From: Patella vulgata
Taxonomy: Eukaryota; Mollusca; Gastropoda; Patellidae
Reading direction: 5' to 3'
Length of the DNA stretch: 64,000 nt
Assembly (NCBI RefSeq): GCF_932274485.2
Contig: NC_065884.2
Span: forward strand, 27,361,540 to 27,425,539
Both the position numbers and the translations under genes were made by a program. Positions 23,144-35,035 of the stretch are shown in pieces (the stretch's first letter is position 1; every line of letters starts with the position of its first letter). The notes under the pieces are model-generated. The model was not told the origin of the DNA, searched no databases, and was given only the letters and a program-made list of their open reading frames with translations.

Positions 23144-24838
23144 TCAATGATCAAAATAATTCAGGCCAGTATTGAAATTAAAGTCCGGAGCACTGAATCC
23201 AAAATCCATTGATGGAAAACTCATACCAAAACTCGGAAGAAAATTGTCAAAACCTGAAAGAAAATTGTCAAAACCTGAAAGAAAAGCAAAAATATATAAT
23301 TCAAGCTACCTTATTTTCCCATCGCTGTCCAGAAGAGTTTATACCTGAAATGGTTCAGGTGTTAATAGAATCTTCGAGATAAATATCACGAATAAAAAAT
23401 TAATATTTAGTTGATATTGATGTCGTTATCGTACCGTGAAAATATGCGTAATCGATATCCGATATTTAATAATAATAATAATGTACATTTGTAGAGCGCC
23501 AAATCCACCGAAAAGCATGCTCAAAGCGCATTGAGACAATAGTTATATACGCAGTGAACAGAAAGTCTAATTCTCATAGCATTCTCGAAATATGTGAGTC
23601 TTCACCTGTCATTCGAACGTAGTCAAAGTTTCACTTTCAGTCTCCAATTTTAATATGTTCTGAAGGTGTCTATTTGTTCCAAATAACACCAGTCACAAGC
23701 CGAGTATCGTCAGCATAGGAATGGTGATCAATGTCATGTTTGTCGATAATACCAGCTAAATTACTACAGTATAGCAGAAACAGTATTGGACCGAGTACCG
23801 ATCCTTGATGCACGCTGCAGGTAAGGCGAGCAGGCATCGATTGATCATTATTTATTAATACCGTCTGTTGACGATCTTGTAAGTATGACATAAACCGGTT
23901 ATGAGCCGTTCCAGTGATACTAAATTCATCTGGTGATCGACAGTGTCAAATGCAGCTGAAAGGTCCAATAGATTGAGTACTGATATATCATCACTGTCAA
24001 CTGAACGTCTCCGATCGTTTACAACTTTCAGCACGGTAGCTTCTGTACTATGTCCCCAACAATAAGCTGATTGAAATTTATCCCAAAGATTGTTATTTGA
24101 TGTATGCACGCCGTCTGATGTTGACAGCTTTCTCTAAAAGTTTTGAAAGAAACGAAAGATTTGAAAAAGGGCGAATTTTTTAAAACACATTTCGATCAAG
24201 TGAATCCTTTTTAAGTAATTGGCGCACAATGGCCTTCTTGAAGATTCCAGGAAAATAATTCTGAACATTTTACAAACATTTTCCTATCCGGTTCTCTAAG
24301 GCAACGTCTCGGGGGACCAGATGTAATGAGAAGGTTTGATAAACAAATTTCAAAACAAAATATATTCCTCGAGTCAATGCAGAGGTAATTAAAATGATTG
24401 ATCCACAAACAACTAAAATATAATCTTGTAGACAGAAAGTCAAGGATGTAAACATTTCGTATTTTAGAAATGGCACAATTTCATATCATGAACATAACGG
24501 GGTTAAGTATTTTAGAGGCAGTCATTTTACAAGTAGATGTAGGCCTTTTGTAAATCAAAAACTTACCGAAATTGTCAAAACTTTATAGATAAGGAAAAAT
24601 CAATCAAGCTTTTTCAAAGAAACTTACCGAAATCGTAAATTTTTGAAACTCAAGGACGTTAAATTATATTATACTTTAATCTGAAAGGGTTCCGGATATG
24701 ACAACGACAATAACTCCTGGTAGATTTTATGAATAAAAATACCCGAGATAGGTCGACAAGCTTTTACTTACCAAATGGTGCAGTTGAAACTAGGCCAAAC
24801 ATAAAAGCAAAAACGACGCATACAGCTTGAATGTTCAT
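23144..24838 (-). CDS. Phe/Asn/Gly-rich small secreted protein with tandem acceptors
   Basis: Minimal model: exons 24838-24772 and 23253-23144, 58 residues. Exon 1 encodes MNIQAVCVVFAFMFGLVSTA then PF, a signal peptide, ending in phase 1 at GTAAGT. The last exon encodes GFDNFLPSFGMSFPSMDFG and ends GLNYFDH; 9 of its 36 residues are Phe and there is no cysteine. The acceptor region is duplicated: TTTCAG|GTTTTGACAATTT occurs at 23274 and again 21 bases on at 23253. Both are in frame, so the upstream site adds GFDNFLS. A 21-base candidate microexon at 24648-24628 (VSKIYDF, phase 1 both ends, GTAAGT donor) may also be used. A similar 14-base block at 24580-24567 has a donor but not a frame-keeping length. 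A TATA box at 25060, a non-coding exon ending at 24989 and an acceptor at 24848 complete the 5' end. A LINE sits in the intron. Function unknown. Confidence 0.8.
23468..24190 (-). mobile_element. 5'-truncated CR1/L2-like LINE in the intron
   Basis: Minus-strand frames give reverse transcriptase motifs in order: STEATVLKVVNDRR, then motif A in LLDLSAAFDTVDH (about 23950), motif B in VHQGSVLGPILFLLYCSN (about 23780) and motif C YADDT (about 23715). It ends in a GGCGCTCTACAAATG-type 3' UTR and an (ATT)n tail at 23470-23482. The frame is broken between motifs A and B, and the 5' half is missing. Confidence 0.85.
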
Positions 24839-24988
24839 TGTAATATTGCTGAATATTTCAGAACTGGACCAAATTTCCTTGAAAAAGGGAAGTAAACATA
24901 CATGTACTTAAATTTAAGATTATCATTATAACAATACAATTGTGAATTATTTATTAAAGATAAAAGTGTGTTACATTTAAAATCATAC

Positions 24989-25030
24989 CTTGTGATAAAA
25001 TCTGGATGCTAAGAAGAAATGAACTAGTGA
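24989..25030 (-). other. 5' non-coding exon of the 23144-24838 gene
   Basis: Donor ATCACAAG|GTATGATTT at 24989, about 70 bases downstream of the TATA box at 25060-25054. The paired acceptor TATTCAG ends at 24849, ten bases before the ATG. The 5' end is inferred from TATA spacing. Confidence 0.65.
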
Positions 25031-25053
25031 TGACGATAGCTCTCTAGCCGGTG

Positions 25054-25060
25054 TTTTATA
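25054..25060 (-). promoter_or_regulatory. TATA box
   Basis: TATAAAA on the minus strand in a GTGTATAAAACACC context. Confidence 0.75.
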
Positions 25061-25064
25061 CACA

Positions 25065-26596
25065 ATCGAGTACAGGTTTTAAACGGAAGGATGATGTAAT
25101 GACCTTATATTGTCGATTATGTTGTCATTCCGTTACTATTTATTACATTCTTAAGTCATGTACAGTCAATTAATTTATAGCTTATTTATAACACGAAACA
25201 TGTTCTTCAAGGATTAGATAACCAATGTCAATTGGGATTGAAAAGGGGTAATGATTGTTCAGTCAGGTGTAAAATTTACCATAAATTATTGAAATTAGTT
25301 CAAAGGGCGTATAGCTCTATTCTTTGGAACCTTAAAATAAACACCAACGGGTCTAAAAGCACATATTAATGTAATGTGTGTGTATAAAATGTTTTACATT
25401 CATTTTCATTTCTTTTAATTTGTAATTTCTAATCAAATATGTTCGTACAAATACGTAAACAGTCAATATTGAACAACAGTCCATTCTACACATTTTACGG
25501 CAGCACGTATCGAACAGCTTTCATATGGAAAAGGTCCGTATAACATTGTCGTATTTTTACCGGGTTTTTTTTGGCTACTTTTAGACGCTAAAATGTTATA
25601 TCATAGCGTTTTTATGAACCTATGTGTATCCTAGAACACAAAGGTGGATATTTGATGTGATTTTAACCATGATAAAGACTGGAATTTAATCATTATTTTT
25701 GATAGGTTTTTCTCCGAATTTTCATACTTTTCCTGTCTGTCTGCATTCTGGTTATTCTACGTGCTAAATGATTTTATTCTATGGTAATGGGGTATAAACA
25801 TTCTGAAGTGATACACTAGTGAAACCAAAAATTGCTGTCTAGTTGAAGTCGAAGATCTTTAATAAGACCCGACATTATTTTTTTAATAGCTCAGCGACTG
25901 TCGAGCGACTTCAGTCCCTCTGGGAAATTGTAGGCCGGGCACTTGATTAGTACTGATGGGGATCTTGGTAGATATCTGTGATTATCGTGCTGTAATAGAA
26001 CTAAGCTCAGCCCAGCGATGCATACGTACGCAACGCGAAAATCTGCCAAAACTATAAACTACATTGACGCAACGTATCACGTATACGATACGGATACGGG
26101 TGGAAAAAAATCCTCTTGCCAAAAGTCTCTATTCAGTTTTAATTACTTCCGCATGTTTTGTGGGATATGTTTTTCTTTGTAAATTACAAATGACGTTCGA
26201 AACCGTTGAGTACACGAGTCGTGTACTGATTTTAATTATACTGATTGAAATGGACCAATATTTAATTATATAATCCGTATTTTTAATTTTGAATAGTATG
26301 GATGATATTGAGTTAGAGGATTAGTCCCTTTAACTCCCACTAGGTGACAAACATACATTCCTATCTTCTGTATATGTAAGTGGACATGCTTACCGCCCGA
26401 TAAAAATTAGATTTTAGATAAAGTTGTCACTATTGAATGTATATAGCTTTCAGCATGTAACGTATACCTTTCATCGAAATGTCGTCTTCGTAGATTGTTT
26501 AGTAATTTGCCGGCATGAAAATTTTCCAATGGTATTTTATTGTTCTGCTATTGCAAGGTATTATCCTTTCTTTTGATAGTTCACACAGATTTTCCG
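25065..26596. other. no gene seen
   Basis: About 1.5 kb of AT-rich sequence without a supported frame or a recognised repeat. Confidence 0.5.
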
Positions 26597-26823
26597 GTCT
26601 GGTTCTGCCTTGTCAGTGATGCAGGACGGAGGGTCTGACAAGGACAACTGTCTAGTCGATGGGATGGAACGAAAAACCTAGGTCCCGTCTACACATTGGC
26701 GTGCACGTAAAATATCCCTTGACAGTTGGAATTCGATAAAAGAGTAGGCCGTAGTGCCGCTGTCCGGGCAACATTTCCCTCATAACACACTGTATGGCGT
26801 ATGCCAGTCTTCATATCATTATT
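26597..26823 (+). repeat. SINE family B copy, partial
   Basis: Plus-strand body from 'TGCCTTGTCAGTGATGCAGG' to 'GGCGTATGCCAGTCTTCAT'. Head and tail are missing. Confidence 0.85.
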
Positions 26824-26944
26824 GTTATAATGAACTTTTGGGATATATATCGATATTTAAATGTCTACACAGAACATGTTCATTATTGAAGGTAACGGGA
26901 GCTACGATGGCCTAGAAAGTTCATCGGTATTTTTTGACTAACAA

Positions 26945-27090
26945 GTTAGAGTGTATAGTTGTTCGGATGGGAAGAAAAACCGAAGTCCCGTGTACGTAAA
27001 AGATCCCTAGGCAGTTGGAATTCGATATAGGAGTAGGCATTAGTGCCCCTGTCCGGGCAAAAGTTTCCCCATAGCACACTGTATGATCTC
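26945..27090 (+). repeat. SINE family B fragment
   Basis: Body fragment: GTTCGGATGGGAAGAAAAACC to GCACACTGTATGATC region, same orientation as the copy just upstream. Confidence 0.8.
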
Positions 27091-27189
27091 AGTACGATAA
27101 CTAAACTTCCCTTTACAAGAATAACAAATAGGCTATAGGCATTATTAATAAATTTCCTACCAATACGGAGCACTAGTCTATATTACTGC

Positions 27190-27860
27190 GTGACGTTTGA
27201 TTACAAAGATATTCGAAATAGGCTGAACAGACCGAAGACAAAGACTAGAAAGCTCGGTAAAAAAGTAAATAATTCTAATAAATCTTTAAAAGTATATGAC
27301 GATTATCCTCACAGCCATTTTCCCCGGGATAGTAGACGAGAGACCACTCCAGTAATTGTATATGATGTTGAAAATCAAATATACACTTCAGAATTCCATA
27401 ATTTGGTCCTTCAACCAAAAAAAACTAACGTTTCTGATAGGAACCCCGAAGCGGCTCTGACCGCATGGTTGGCTTTCGTAGGACTCAATTGTAATTACAC
27501 TCCATCAAAAACCCAGTTCAGAGGATATTATGTGAGCACGTCGGTGTATCTTTAAAACATGTTTCGGAAACCTTAAAGTCAGCGAAAAATACCACTTCAT
27601 ATACGGACGAAACTACAAAATTTGGCTCCAAATTAGGGAAAAATGCAATAAACCCTGACTCGACTCATACGCCAAATAATTGGTCTTCGAAATATAGTTG
27701 ATAAATCTGCGCAAACTACTCTTGCAACTTTAACGGAAATTTTAGCAGATCTTGATGATATAGCTGGACCCATTAGGAAATCCGTCATTTTCGAAATTAG
27801 AAATATCATGTTATCCAGCAGGGAAAATATTTTTCAACACTTTATAAACATAATACAAAT
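27190..27860 (+). pseudogene. transposon-derived ORF remnant, family uncertain
   Basis: An open frame from 27190 runs 121 codons (start TFDYKDIRNRLNRPKTKTRK, then basic and Pro-rich, with a VIVYDVENQIYTSEFHNLV block). Further on, in other frames, are SVKHVSETLKSAKNTTSYTD and ETTKFGSKLG (about 27560-27640) and IVDKSAQTTLATLTEILADL with DDIAGPIRKSV (about 27690-27790). The run of 'DETTKFG...VDKSAQTTL..ILADI' resembles repeated proteins I recall from mollusc and echinoderm genomes that behave as mobile elements; the superfamily cannot be named from memory with confidence. Shifts and stops break it. A host gene origin cannot be excluded. Confidence 0.45.
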
Positions 27861-29513
27861 GCAATTTTTGCTATAAATTAGTAGAAAAACTGGTCCGAAT
27901 TATCAGATTCAGGGCAAAACATTTACTTAAATATAAATTAGTTATTTTGCGGTCATCGGCTATGAAATGGTTTTGTCGATTAAAGTGTGTCCCAACTGTT
28001 TTTATTTACCTTTCAAGTTGTATCTCATGTCCCTCGGTGTTTCAAATTGTCGCTAACGCCATTTCATGGTAGCTGGTTTTATTTTTCATTTAGTTCTACA
28101 TTACATATCTGTGTTTGGTAAATAATGACTATGTATTATTTATTATCAATCGATTTGTGAAATATTGTAACAGATTTTGTTTTCGGGTAAGATTTTAGTT
28201 ATGTTTTGTTTGATAAAGTGAATACACCTCCGCGGAATAGGCAACCTTAAGTTTTAACTTAATTTATCTTGGAGGAAAACACGTATTTCTATCGTATAAT
28301 AGCTGACATGATAATAGTGATTGTTTTTTTGTTTTGTTACACTGTACATATAAATGTATAGTATTTAAGGCTGTTGTAAAAGATGCCATGCCGTTATATT
28401 AAAGAAGATCCAACATACAAGCAGGTTCACGATAAGATGTGTTTTTGTTAATGTTATCGATCGCTTTCATCTGTATTAAGTTATAGGAAATGCATATTAG
28501 AATAATCAGCTTATTTATTCTTGTGTAAATGCTATACTACAAGATGGTACGTGAATTTAAACTTGTTCTTAATTATATAACTTCTAGTTTGTATTCATAT
28601 TTATTTCTTTAATGGGGCATCAAATTTAAATTTACAGTCATGTCCACATATAAATACCAATATAAAAAGAACTATTGTCTATAGGTATACAGAAAATAAA
28701 AGTGCTCACACATTTAAACCAAATTGGGCTACACACTATAAGTACATGAACGCGGGAGTGGCTGATTCAAAACTTAGCTGTGTTATGCGCTTGCTGGGAG
28801 AACTGAGATTCAGTCGAATCTTGGAACAGATTTCGTCAGGTTGCAAATCAGGAAATATACGAATAGACCCGAATGTTAGTGGGTGTTCATATTTTTCGTT
28901 ACAAAAATTCCGAATTTGGATAAACAAGAGAACGTAATTCCGTTAACATTGAAAACCCAAAACAATTATAATATTCAGATCGGTATAACTTAAGATATAC
29001 AGCATGAAGGTACGTTTTATTGATAGTTCATGATAGAGAATTATCGAAGGTTATTGTATATAGATATAGTTCCATAACTTTCCATAGTTTTCGAGATTTT
29101 TTCAACTCGGGGAAATCTATAAATGGTTATATTGAAGCCAGTGGCACAAATTATCTGCGATATCGCCCTGAGTGGAAGCGGACGTTAAACAGTAAAAACA
29201 ACAATAAGTGGCACGAAGGATGAAATATAGCTGACATTACACGAAGTCACGATTGAAAACGACACGGTATTGTATGTAATGTATTTTTTTTTTGGGGGGG
29301 GGGGTGTGTGACCACCATTTTAGGCTAAAGAAGAATAGTGTCACTCTTACGGGTTATACCACCACACCATGGTTTTAACATTAAATAAGCTGGCCCATTT
29401 ATACCATTCGAATAGGAAAGGTTATAAATAAGAGTGTCCGAATATAATTATTTTAAATGCGGGTGTTGAAGGTCATGAAGTGAATTTGTATTCTCCAATC
29501 TTACCCCCGAAAT
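27861..29513. other. no gene seen
   Basis: AT-rich sequence. The overlapping opposite frames at 28736-28937 are not supported as genes. Confidence 0.5.
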
Positions 29514-29973
29514 GGACTAAGACTAGTAATTATTTCCCCTTATTTCATGATGGACGAATGTAGTGCGAGTTATAAATAGACAATTTTTCCCTTAATTTTT
29601 TTCTCCCCTCTTCCTGCATTTTTGGGTTGACTTTTTGGTCTAGAATTGGAGAAAAGGGATCAAATTTGCAATTTCATAGCAGTTTTGGGTAATACTGATG
29701 ATATTACAGCGGAGGGATAGGGGGTGTAAAGTGTCTTTCTGCAGAGCAGTCATTGTGTCGGAAGTGAGATTTTCACCCCAGTCAACTTCAAATCCGTGTA
29801 GCAAAAAATCTAAATGGTCAACCCCCTACAAAATTATGATGAGGAGATTGCCAAATGTTGTCCCCATTGTGCCTATAAAGATTGGAACCAACGGAATGTT
29901 GAGAAAAAAGCTACAGCCTGTGATGTTACAGCCATTTAACATTGAAGTCAATGGGCAAATAATTGCTAGTCTG
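29514..29973 (+). repeat. 460-bp direct repeat, left copy
   Basis: From GGACTAAGACTAGTAATTA to 'GGGCAAATAATTGCTAGTCT' this block is repeated, apparently base for base, at 32369-32828. Both copies carry an open frame starting MILQRRDRGCKVSFCRAVIV for 92 shared codons, then diverging. The frame is Pro/Lys-rich with no recognised domain. Confidence 0.9.
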
Positions 29974-30284
29974 AGTCCTGATGAGATAAAGAAACATGGC
30001 CGACTCGGGATGTTGATATTTTTTCAAGGGCTTATTTCCTGAAGTTTTGAATGGAAAGTGTCAGAAATAGTAAGAATACTGCTTTTTTATTGCCCAGCAG
30101 TAAGTTTTTTGACTATTTGGTATCAAAATAGCCATGATTGGGGGTATCCGTTGGTTGAGTGTGAATTTTGGGTTGTAAATGTGTAACATTTTCTTCACAA
30201 TGATATCAAAACATGGTTAGGTCTAAATATTAAGGCCAACTCAACTCCAGATTTGGTCTAAAGTCACGAGATGTAAACAAGGCT

Positions 30285-30440
30285 GACCCTAACCCTAACC
30301 CAAGACCCAGTCCTTACCCTAACCCTAACCCACAATCTTGTCAAAAAGCATGTAGCCTAGGCCTAAGCCAAGACCTAGTTCTGACCCTAGCCCAAACCCA
30401 CAATTGTGTAAAAAAATCATGTGCCCTAACCCTATTTACA
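30285..30440 (+). repeat. degenerate telomere-like CCCTAA repeats
   Basis: Several CCCTAACCCTAACCC runs mixed with variants such as CCTAGGCCTAAGCC and CCCTAGCCC. The matrix is short and impure, so it may be chance expansion rather than an old chromosome end. Confidence 0.6.
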
Positions 30441-31475
30441 TGTTGTGACCTTGAACCAAGTCTGCAGTTGGCCTTAACATTTAGACCTAACATGTTTTTG
30501 ACATCATACAATGAAATGTTAACATGTACACTCCAAAATTCACACCTGTGTGACTTTTGACCAAACATGCAGTTGGCCTTAATATTTAGACCGAACCTCA
30601 AAACATGGCATCTACCTTTGAGATTGGCTTAGACTTATGTGACACTCAAGGTTTACTTTTTTACTGATTGTTAACTGGTTTCTTTTTGGAGGGCCAGTGA
30701 CGGGCTGTTCGCGAGAAATAAAGAGGTTTATTTCTATTTCCAGTTGAAACCATATTTTTTTCTTATTTTCTCACTGTTTTTTATTGCATATTTATCCCCA
30801 GCCTCCTATCATTTCAGGTGCCAGGGCAATGTTTCATAGAGTGGAATGATTGACCTCAACACAAGTATTAAAAAAAAAGAAGCAAAACAGGTGAGATAAA
30901 TGTGCATTTCATACACTTTAAGAAGTAAATCCAACCTCATCCCCACTTCTGCTCACTAATAGTAATGGGCTGGAAATTTGGTACTGCACAGGCCTGTCTT
31001 CTCCCCTTGACATTTAACTGAATGACAGAATTCCACATTTTGACCATTTTCTGGATGTCAATGACCATTTCCCTGGATAGTATTCGCCCCAGAATTCTTA
31101 TTCTCATCCAAATTTAACATTTCAGGTCTACATCTTAAAACCTGATCTCTTCCTGGACTGGCTTTAGGAGAACGATGATGCATATCAATTTCATCCCTGA
31201 TCTCTATGACACCTGTGGTGGAAGTGGAGGGCAAATCGTAATCAGTTTGGGACCTCTGTAAACTTTGCTTTTTGGTGATGACTTAATTTCCGAGCTTGAA
31301 AAGGACGCTTGTGTGTTTATCATGGCCTCTCATATTGGAAGATAACATTAATGGCTTGTGTGTTGATCGACGGTTGTGCATATCTCTTGGTCAGGAAAGT
31401 TGTAGGCACCATCGCCATTGTAAATCATTTGACAGGCTCGAGTGAACGGGGCGACCTATGATTGGTCAGCAATGT

Positions 31476-32196
31476 ATCAGATTCCATACCGGGGGGTGGG
31501 GATGAAAAAACTGTTGTAGTGTTACATAATCAGATTATTTCAACTTACTTATCCTGTGGAAATACAGCTATATAGGAGATATTTTGAAATTCATAGGCAC
31601 TGCATGTTTCAACATTTTAGATTTGACCACAATTTGGCACTTAAAACTATGTTAACAGAGAAAAACTGTGTGGTTTTCGATGAAAGTGTTAAAAGTCTAA
31701 TATTGCATCATGATTACTGTTTTAAAGTATTTTCGTGTTTGATTTATATTGAATTCATCTCATCTTTTTGAAGAATGCATTTATGTTCAAAAATAAAAAT
31801 GTTCTGTGGAATTCAAAATTCATGTGCTTTTAAATTATCAGATTCCAAACTGGGGGGTAGGGATGAAAAAGCTGTTGTAGTGTTACATAATCAGATTATT
31901 TCAACTTACTTATCCTATGGAAATACAGCTATATAGGAGATATTTTAAAATTGATAGGCACTGCATGTTTCAACATTTTAGATTTGACCACAATTTGGCA
32001 CTTGAAACTACGTTAACAGAGAAAAACTGTGTGGTTTTCGATGAAAGTGTTAAAAAGTCTAATATTGCATCATGATTACTGTTTTAAAGTATTTTCGTGT
32101 TTGATTTATATTGAATTTATCTCATCTTTTTACAGAATGCATTTATGTTCAAAAATAAAAATGTTCTGTTTAATTCAAAATTCATGTGCTTTTAAA
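31476..32196 (+). repeat. 361-bp tandem duplication
   Basis: 31476-31836 and 31837-32196 align end to end with scattered base changes, starting ATCAGATTCCA and ending 'TCATGTGCTTTTAAATT'. Confidence 0.9.
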
Positions 32197-32368
32197 TTTC
32201 TGTCTGAAATTCCGCAGTTTTCTGATGCATTATAGTGTTTGCAGAATGCCGCACAGCTCATCTGAAAATGCATAGATTTTCATATTCTTTGGTCAGGGAA
32301 TTGCATATATGTTTGTTTATTAGATAACAACAGATTTGTTTAAACTGCAGAAACATGTGAGGTATATA

Positions 32369-32828
32369 GGACTAAGACTAGTAATTATTTCCCCTTATTT
32401 CATGATGGACGAATGTAGTGCGAGTTATAAATAGACAATTTTTCCCTTAATTTTTTTCTCCCCTCTTCCTGCATTTTTGGGTTGACTTTTTGGTCTAGAA
32501 TTGGAGAAAAGGGATCAAATTTGCAATTTCATAGCAGTTTTGGGTAATACTGATGATATTACAGCGGAGGGATAGGGGGTGTAAAGTGTCTTTCTGCAGA
32601 GCAGTCATTGTGTCGGAAGTGAGATTTTCACCCCAGTCAACTTCAAATCCGTGTAGCAAAAAATCTAAATGGTCAACCCCCTACAAAATTATGATGAGGA
32701 GATTGCCAAATGTTGTCCCCATTGTGCCTATAAAGATTGGAACCAACGGAATGTTGAGAAAAAAGCTACAGCCTGTGATGTTACAGCCATTTAACATTGA
32801 AGTCAATGGGCAAATAATTGCTAGTCTG
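32369..32828 (+). repeat. 460-bp direct repeat, right copy
   Basis: Copy of 29514-29973. The open frame continues differently here (LGPNARIRVIPLQVTAKYR) to a stop at 32906. Confidence 0.9.
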
Positions 32829-33645
32829 GGTCCAAATGCACGCATTCGAGTTATCCCCCTGCAGGTAACTGCCAAATACCGGACTACAGTCGAAACCAGT
32901 TTTTAATTGGGGACACGAAAAATGATCAATCGGTTAAAAGTTAAAAACCTGACCCATCAACACTTCGGTTTAGTTCGTGTTTATGTTGGGTTTTTTTACG
33001 CAGATGTGTCACTTTGTTAGCAGGCGCGTGTTTATTTTTGTCTCTTACATTCATGGAAATAACGCTGTTTCGGCTCACTCGACTGTTATTATACAGCGAA
33101 TCTCCTACGAGTCTTTTTTGATATCAAAAAATATCAACACAAGTCGATAAAGTAAAGGAGATATCGCTGTGGATTATGAAATTTATCACACAAGCGATAT
33201 CTCCTGTAGAATGTATTATTGGGTGATAAATACATGTACACACCTAAATGAGCAGAAATATTGACCCAAAGCGTCTGATTCTATGACATTTGCGGGTAGT
33301 TCCCCACCCCCACCCCGACCTAACGCCACACTTGACGCTGTCTACTCCTTAAACCTCTCGGTGCTCAAATTCCTGGACAGACCCCTGGTTAGATCTACTC
33401 TGATGCCCATAAAAATGATCATTTATAGAATACAACGCGTAATAACTATTGTATTTTATACTTCCATTGTCTAGGGTTTATCTTGTATTTTAAAGATGAT
33501 GACATTATTGGCAATCAAATTAGGCTTCGGTCGGGTTCAGCCCTGTGATCATGGTTCACCAAAATAGTGTCAACAATGTAAGTCGACATTAAAATTGAAT
33601 ATTATTGAACACATTAAAAAAAGAAAACTTTTAACACGAAAATGA
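32829..33645. other. no gene seen; small inverted repeat
   Basis: GCGATATCTCC and its complement face each other at about 33095-33205, with TTTTTTGATATCAAAAAA in the centre. Otherwise nothing recognised. Confidence 0.5.
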
Positions 33646-33651
33646 TTTATT
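33646..33651 (-). terminator. polyadenylation signal
   Basis: AATAAA on the minus strand, about 150 bases after the stop at 33799. The surrounding 90 bases are repeated at the right edge of the window. Confidence 0.7.
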
Positions 33652-33798
33652 CATATTCAATAAAGTACAATAAATGATAAAATATATTTGAAAACAAAAA
33701 CAATGTTGCGTTCCATTTAGAAATTCCTATCTTTTTTTTATCCAATTCACAGGGTACCATTTTTTATCCAATTCAGAGATTCTTCTTCTCCATCCAGT

Positions 33799-34515
33799 TC
33801 ACATGAAACCACCATACATTTGCATCAGCATCTGTTGGTACATGGTATAGTAATTGGTCATGGCGCTATACATTGGTTGATAAAAACTATCGACTGAGTC
33901 GTTATCGTACATGTAAAGGGCTGAAATATAAAAATATAATAGCAATTAGTACAGCCTGTAGTACTGTATTTTTAAGGTCAATGGTCTGATTTACGACCTA
34001 TTTTGTTTACCATTACATGTATAAGCGGGCCCTCTGGTTTCTTGACACGGTCCCTGTCACTATAGCTTGTTAGAATGTCTCGTCAACTTAATACATCGGT
34101 TAATTTGAGACTAACATTTACGGTTATTATGTATATTGCTAGGGGCGACAGTACCCGAGTCATTCTAGTCGATGGTCCACCACCAGCACCGCTTAAAATC
34201 TTAGTGTGAAAGGCGAAGAGCAATGTCTGTAAACACGCGATTTATTCAGTCTTCGATATCACAGAAAGTGGAAACGGACGTAAGACCTTAAGTAACAAGA
34301 AGAATAGTCTTCGACACGGTACATTTTAAAAAGTAATTTTATATCCTTACGGTAAACAATTGTGAAAGTAAGTAGCCGAAGCTAAAAATGACATTTGTAG
34401 ATAATCTTACATGTGGATGATGTTCATGCTAGACAAAATACTAACCCAATGGAAAGCTGTTCACTGTAGACATTACAACAGCAAGTATCATTACAACAGC
34501 TAAAACCTTCATCAT
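33799..34515 (-). CDS. Met/Tyr-rich small secreted protein
   Basis: Exons 34515-34446 and 33920-33799 encode 63 residues. Exon 1 gives MMKVLAVVMILAVVMSTVNS then FPL, a signal peptide with cleavage likely after Ser-20 (or Asn-19), ending in phase 1 at GTTAGT. A second in-frame ATG directly follows the first; the outer one was chosen. Exon 2 follows TATATTTCAG and begins ALYMYDNDSVDSFYQPMY, ending QMLMQMYGGFM. Of its 40 residues 8 are Met and 8 Tyr, with no cysteine. The TATAAATA box at 35802, a non-coding exon ending at 35720 and an acceptor just before 34530 give a complete promoter and 5' UTR model. The 1.2-kb 5' UTR intron carries a dispersed repeat and a 146-bp tandem duplication. The 3' UTR is closely similar to 63907-64000, so a sister gene probably lies just right of the window. 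Function unknown. Confidence 0.85.
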
Positions 34516-34657
34516 TTTTATGCCTGGAACCTGAACAAAAAATGAGTAATTATTTATATTAACTTTTAAAACATTGGTTATAACCTTGGAAAATGAACTG
34601 GAGTTTTTTAGTGTCCTACTTTTCTGCAGCAATTGACATATTGAAGAGGAATTCTGT

Positions 34658-35035
34658 AATATTTAGATAAAGAGATGGCCATTCTTGCTATAATAGTTCA
34701 AAAATAGATAATGCAAACTTAAATTGAATAATATATTGAAAATTTCATTCAAATTACTTTATTAAAAACGACGATATTAGCCTTTGAAGGTTTGACAAGA
34801 CGTGTGCATTGATTGTAACTACCGCACTGGTTGTTCGAAGCTTAGTCTAGCTTTAAATCAAACTATAAAATGGCTGAACCGTTCTAATCTACTTAATATT
34901 GGAAATATCCGATGACATCGAGAGTTGATTATGGTCTTGTCATGTTAATACATGTCTAATTAAAAGATAATGTAACATTTAAAGTCTAAAGAAAGACCTG
35001 CAGTAGGCAGATTTAGCTCTTGCATAATGCCTGTT
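34658..35035 (+). repeat. dispersed 'CTTGCTATAAT' repeat, copy 2
   Basis: Blocks AGATAAAGAGATGGCC, TTCTTGCTATAATAG, 'TTCATTCAAATTACTTTATT' and TTTAGCTCTTGCAT in the same order as copy 3 at 36705. It lies in the 5' UTR intron, antisense to the gene. Confidence 0.65.

Larger units (their letters stand above)
29974..32368. other. 2.4-kb interval between the direct repeats
   Basis: No coding region recognised. It holds a telomere-like patch (CCCTAA repeats with errors, 30285-30440) and a 361-bp tandem duplication (31476-32196). Confidence 0.6.

Noticed and set aside
29514-32828. LTR retroelement with 460-bp terminal repeats
   Set aside because: Repeat ends lack the TG..CA pattern, no primer-binding site was seen next to the left copy, and no retroelement protein is recognisable between them.
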